The translations under genes were made by a program, and so were the position numbers. Positions 60,655 through 64,000 of a stretch of DNA of 64,000 bases are shown piece by piece. Under the pieces are notes generated by a model. That model made no database searches, was not told the origin of the DNA, and saw only the letters and a list, made by a program, of their open reading frames with translations. The stretch is from contig NC_087063.1 in assembly GCF_963678635.1 (NCBI RefSeq), forward strand, positions 142,324-206,323, written 5' to 3'. This DNA is from Symsagittifera roscoffensis (Eukaryota > Xenacoelomorpha > Acoela > Convolutidae). The first letter of the stretch is position 1. The number at the start of each line of letters is the position of its first letter.

Positions 60655-60899
60655 GTAACGCTGACTTTAACGGTTCTTCGGGAGTGGTCCCTGGGCGAAT
60701 ACAGAGTTCTCTTTGAATATCCTTATACCTCATTTTCGCAATGAAAGTATCTCTCACCACTTCCTTCTCCTGTTCAATTGAACAACCAAACAGGGCTTCT
60801 TGTCCCGTAAGACGCAAATAAAAAGTTTCTAATTTTTCGCGTTCGGCATGCACGGCATTGTAAATTTGCAGACGTTCAATTATGTAATTTTTCTCCTTC
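60655..60899 (-). pseudogene. gag C-terminal fragment
   Basis: The - frame holds HAEREKLETFYLRLTGQEAL, then DTFIAKMRYKDIQRELC. This resembles the distal part of Gypsy gag, where a helical stretch precedes the nucleocapsid. A frame break separates it from the upstream gag part. No zinc knuckle (C-x2-C-x4-H-x4-C) remains. Confidence 0.6.
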
Positions 60900-61393
60900 C
60901 TGAAGAGAAGAACACAATACTCATGAAATTATTAAAATGAAATTGCTTTGAGGTCCGCATGCGGATAGCTTTGAAGAAAACGTTTTCTTCCTTCTGAGCC
61001 CAGAGAAAAGAAGAGACGAGACTTAATTCTTTGTTCTTCTTCGTAGAAATACACACCCGGTGCCACTCTGGGACCTTTAGCTCGATGTTCTTCATTCAGC
61101 TCTGCCACTATACGAGCAGCTGCATCATTTCTTGCTATACGGTTAGCTATGGCTGCTGCATCTTCATCGATTCCCACCGCCTCCGGTTTTGGAGCTGGAT
61201 CATCGTGTACAACTTCTGGCGGTTTCAGCAGGTCACGCGGATCGCACCTTTCCCGTAAAGTTATGGCCAAATTGAATTGCCCTATCCAGGAGTCCCAACT
61301 ACTGGGTGGATCGGCTGTTGGTTTATGCCAGAATACTGGAACGCCTAACAGGTCAGTCCGGTCGTCTGATACCGGAACTGCTGGCTGCGCCAT
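60900..61393 (-). pseudogene. gag N-terminal part of the retrotransposon
   Basis: The frame from ATG at 61393 runs about 150 codons: MAQPAVPVSDD, then PPSSWDSWIGQFNLAI, a Gly/Ala-rich stretch, and SEGRKRFLQSYPHADL, the last two being gag-like. The ATG lies one base from the inner end of the 5' LTR, leaving no separate leader. A primer binding site of the usual kind, starting TGG, would overlap the start codon (TGGCGCAGCC at 61391). The frame ends near 60932. Confidence 0.7.
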
Positions 61394-61394
61394 G

Positions 61395-61677
61395 TGATAA
61401 CTCAAAGAACTGAGATTGCTAGTCAAGACTTAATTCATCTTGATATATGAATAAAAAGTACTTTAACAAATCATGTCATGACAATAAAATGTGTCTATTA
61501 AAATCTTTCATAAGTCGACTAGAGAGTGAATGAATAAGCTTGCTTAGAAATGAACCGAGGTTTGACAGGTCGATAGCGACCTTGATAACCAACATTAGAA
61601 TAACGGCTTAGATTAGAATGACGTCATAAGTAACAATGAAGAATACCGTACTACACATTAAACAACAACGCACCACA
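61395..61677 (-). repeat. 5' LTR of the retrotransposon
   Basis: It begins TGATAACTCAAAGAACTGAG on the + strand and ends ACGCACCACA, matching 56066-56348 end to end at the same length. It should hold the element promoter. An AT-rich stretch containing TATATGAATAAAAAG in the + reading lies near its inner end. Confidence 0.93.
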
Positions 61678-62006
61678 AACATGAAGATCTTTTGCACATC
61701 TTTTCCGCCGGATGGATCTCTGTCCAGCACAGCTTTCATCCAAACTAAAAAGGTTTTGCTTCTATTTTGATATATCAGCGGCTTATGTCCAACGTATTCA
61801 AATAATAGCCCATTTATACCCGATTAGTTTGAACATTTCAATGCACACAATTGGGCTGATGTGTATTGCGTGCAATTGATGAACACTGCTAGTTGTTCAT
61901 ATAAACGGCTGGCGAAGTGCTCTCACAGCCAGGCCGATTATTGTTCCCACCATTTTAAAAATGTGCAGGAACTTTGTATTCGGTTGTGTTTTAGTTCTTT
62001 CTTTTT
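61678..62006. other. Unique spacer between retrotransposon and Helentron-like copy C
   Basis: About 330 bp of mixed composition. No exon, repeat or element is recognised. Confidence 0.4.
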
Positions 62007-62544
62007 TGTTCCGACTTTCGATACGAAAGTAACGGAATATTTGTGCTCGGGGTGGGTTTTTTTTTCTTCAGACAATTTCGACTTTTTAACTAGCCATTTT
62101 TGACGGAATTTTTTATGACATTCGAAGGTATTGTTGTCCTGAGCACAAATTTGAAAAGATATTTTACCTGTGATCATTTTTCGTAAAGTTACGGGGGTTT
62201 AATGATTGCCATTTCGGCAAATTTGGGACAATTACCGCGCGATATATTTCGCGCTATTAACGCGTAAACGGAGAGTTAATACGTCTTAGAAATCGTTCCA
62301 AATTGGTTAAAAGAAGCTTATTTGCCATAATTGGTTTGTTACAAGGAGCGAAATCTATCATTTTGTACTTTATATATTGTGTGTGGGGGGGGGGATAATT
62401 TTCATAAAAAAATATCACATTTTAGAAAAGAAAAATTTTTCTTTTGTTTTATTTCATTGAATTTTTTATTGTTATTCCTGCTTCATAAACCTTAAAAGGC
62501 AGTCGGAACATTCAGGGCTTCGCCCTGATACGAGCAGTCTTGTT
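62007..62544 (+). mobile_element. Helentron-like non-autonomous element, copy C
   Basis: It starts TTGTTCCGACTTTCGATACG. The inverted inner copy AGTCGGAAC is at 62501-62509, the hairpin CAGGGCTTCGCCCTG at 62513-62527, and the end GAGCAGTCTTGTT. A GCGCGATATATTTCGCGC palindrome lies near 62238. It keeps the same length and order as copies A and B. Confidence 0.75.
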
Positions 62545-62559
62545 TCTTTTTGTTTTCGT

Positions 62560-62780
62560 TAAATAATTTACCACAAATAAGCATCGGAGTGACTCAAGTT
62601 ATATATCATATTAAGGCCCTTTCAGTCGTAATTCGAAAGATCGTAAAAATCTTTCAAAACATTTTTCCAGTGGTGAGAAAAACCGGTTTAAAATTATTGC
62701 GTTTTAGTCCAATTTCGAGCGAGTAAAACGATTGAGTCATTGTCGTTAAATATAGTTCAAAAAACTTGGTGTTACTAAAA
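62560..62780 (+). repeat. Dispersed repeat family, copy 4
   Basis: ATTTACCACAAATAAGCATCGGA, with ATATATCATATTAAGGCCCT and TTTCAGTCGTAATTCGAAAG, is the best preserved copy of the family also seen at 20836, 35051 and 35250. It lies about 15 bp after Helentron-like copy C. Confidence 0.5.
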
Positions 62781-64000
62781 AGAAAACCAGTTTTGGAAGC
62801 TTCAATAAATTTTTATACAAATTTAAGTTTTAGTGAAAAAAAATCAGAAAAATAATTTTAGTATTTTATGCCTAATTCACTAAATTTCTACACTTTTGTA
62901 TAGTTCTATAGTCAAACCACGCTAATTTGAAGATTTTCGGTTGTCCTTGTTTATTTTGAGAAACGTAATTGGAAAAACCGTTTTTTGAAGTTTTCGAGAT
63001 TTAGTTTCATTTCGACAGACTTGGTCTTAAATTACGCTTGTAATAAACAACTTTTTTAACTGCTGAATGAGCCCATCTCTTAGACAATAGGACTCCATTT
63101 TGTCCCGAAATTCTCAGTATGGGGCTGAATGAGCGCCATTTTTCCAGAGAAGAGGATGAATGAGCCCAAATTTCTAAATATTGGGCTCCTATTGGGCTTC
63201 ATTCGGTTATTCCTTTTTCCGTGAAAACTAGGGGACCAAATTGCACTAAAAATTGGGCGCAGTTCATGGAAATATTGTATAAAAAGTTTTTACTCAGGCA
63301 TGCAGTTTAAGTCACTAAAAAAGGACGATGCGTGCGACATGGAATTAGCTTCAGAATCACTTAAAAGCAACAGGTATCAAATTCATTTTCAAATAATCGA
63401 AATTTACTTCGTCCATTGACTTACACCTCCAAAAAACGACTGAAGTGTAAAAATGCAAGGAAATATCTGCTTAAGAAAACTGTCATTTTTGCACCCATAA
63501 ACTGCCTGAAAAGAAACTTCCCGAACACCTTGCTATAGAGGTTCAGTTTCAATATAATACTCAAAAAGATGGAAACAATTTGAATTTTATTTGTATGAGG
63601 GCCTGATCGAATCATGGTTTGACAGGTCAAAATTCAATAACAAGCAACAAGTCTGTACTTATAACTTAAATCAAAAATTTCAATGAGGTTTCTTGAAAGT
63701 TTCAAGGGCTCTTGCAGTGTTAAAGATTGAATCTGAAAAAATTTTTCACAATTATCAATATTTGTTCCAACTTCTTCGAAGAAAGTGAGGATCAGCTCGA
63801 CAAAAGTTTGGGCAGCGGTGGAATTAATCTTGAAATCTCTGGGTAGCCAAGCAAGTGTGCCTGCACTAGATTAAATACGGCTGCAATTGTTTATCCGTCG
63901 CTAATTATTTCGCACTCAAAAACTTTCGATTTTGACGTGAGTCAGAACAAATTAGTCGTCAAACTAACTCCGAATACGTATTGTAGCTTTTTTAAGTTTG
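62781..64000. other. AT-rich unique region to the window end
   Basis: No gene is recognised. A cluster of short repeats, CTGAATGAGCCC-like words, lies at about 63062, 63124 and 63157, with inverted partners GGGCTCCTATTGGGCTTCATT at 63184. A 69-codon - strand frame at 63421-63630 has no known family. Confidence 0.45.

Larger units (their letters stand above)
56066..61677 (-). mobile_element. Degenerate Ty3/Gypsy-type LTR retrotransposon
   Basis: Two 283-bp LTRs in direct orientation bracket a 5-kb interior read on the - strand: gag, a disrupted centre, reverse-transcriptase thumb and RNase H, a linker, integrase and a long C-terminal tail. The order RNase H then integrase is that of Ty3/Gypsy elements. 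Coding frames are broken by stops, shifts and deletions. Protease and the catalytic palm of reverse transcriptase are missing, and an inverted integrase segment sits in their place. No matching target duplication was found (CATAA on the left, AACAT on the right). It is immobile in its own right. Confidence 0.9.

Noticed and set aside
60357-60716. 119-codon frame overlapping the inverted integrase copy
   Set aside because: Shadow frame; the integrase-like translation is in the neighbouring phase.

Overview
This window is eukaryotic, most likely from a protostome invertebrate. The evidence is one spliced neuronal transporter gene, AT-rich intergenic DNA, long satellites and several transposable-element families; nothing prokaryotic (operons, ribosome binding sites, dense genes) is visible. 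The only confident host gene is a vesicular acetylcholine transporter (VAChT, SLC18A3/unc-17 family) on the + strand in three exons between 44906 and 50477. Its exons join in phase to give 589 codons including the stop. Its first intron appears to start with GA instead of GT.

Layout. 1-18132: an uninterrupted 119-bp satellite, about 152 copies, already running at the window edge, with nested higher-order repeats. 18133-24460: AT-rich unique DNA, a 200-N assembly gap (21301-21500), a first copy of a ~540-bp Helentron-like element, and a candidate promoter (GA tract plus TATAAAAG) near 23.3 kb. 24461-29112: four copies of a short inverted-repeat element separated by three copies of a ~1-kb spacer, making a 1.4-kb tandem array. 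30985-32045: a foldback element with terminal inverted repeats, packed with ATAATCGATTAT palindromes around a C-rich core. 36285-40793: a 69-bp minisatellite, about 65 copies. 41.9 kb: a tRNA-like sequence. 43.0-44.7 kb: diverged ~0.6-kb repeats and a LINE reverse-transcriptase fragment.

44906-50477: VAChT, with an (ATT)n tract in intron 1 and a ~0.7-kb foldback in intron 2. 51609-51752: an unassigned candidate exon. 51961-54288: a (GTT)n tract, a second Helentron-like copy and a 1.67-kb near-perfect palindrome, adjoining one another. 54.6-56.0 kb: two GC-richer islands that may be exonic. 56066-61677: a decayed Ty3/Gypsy-type LTR retrotransposon on the - strand, with both LTRs 283 bp long, in which most of the protease and reverse-transcriptase region is replaced by an inverted copy of its own integrase segment. 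62007-62544: a third Helentron-like copy, followed by AT-rich DNA.

How it fits together. VAChT loads acetylcholine into synaptic vesicles. In most animals its gene lies inside the first intron of choline acetyltransferase (ChAT). No ChAT coding exon was recognised here, so it is either outside the window or not linked. The rest of the window is mainly repeat biology: tandem amplification, inverted duplication and nested insertion around one conserved gene.
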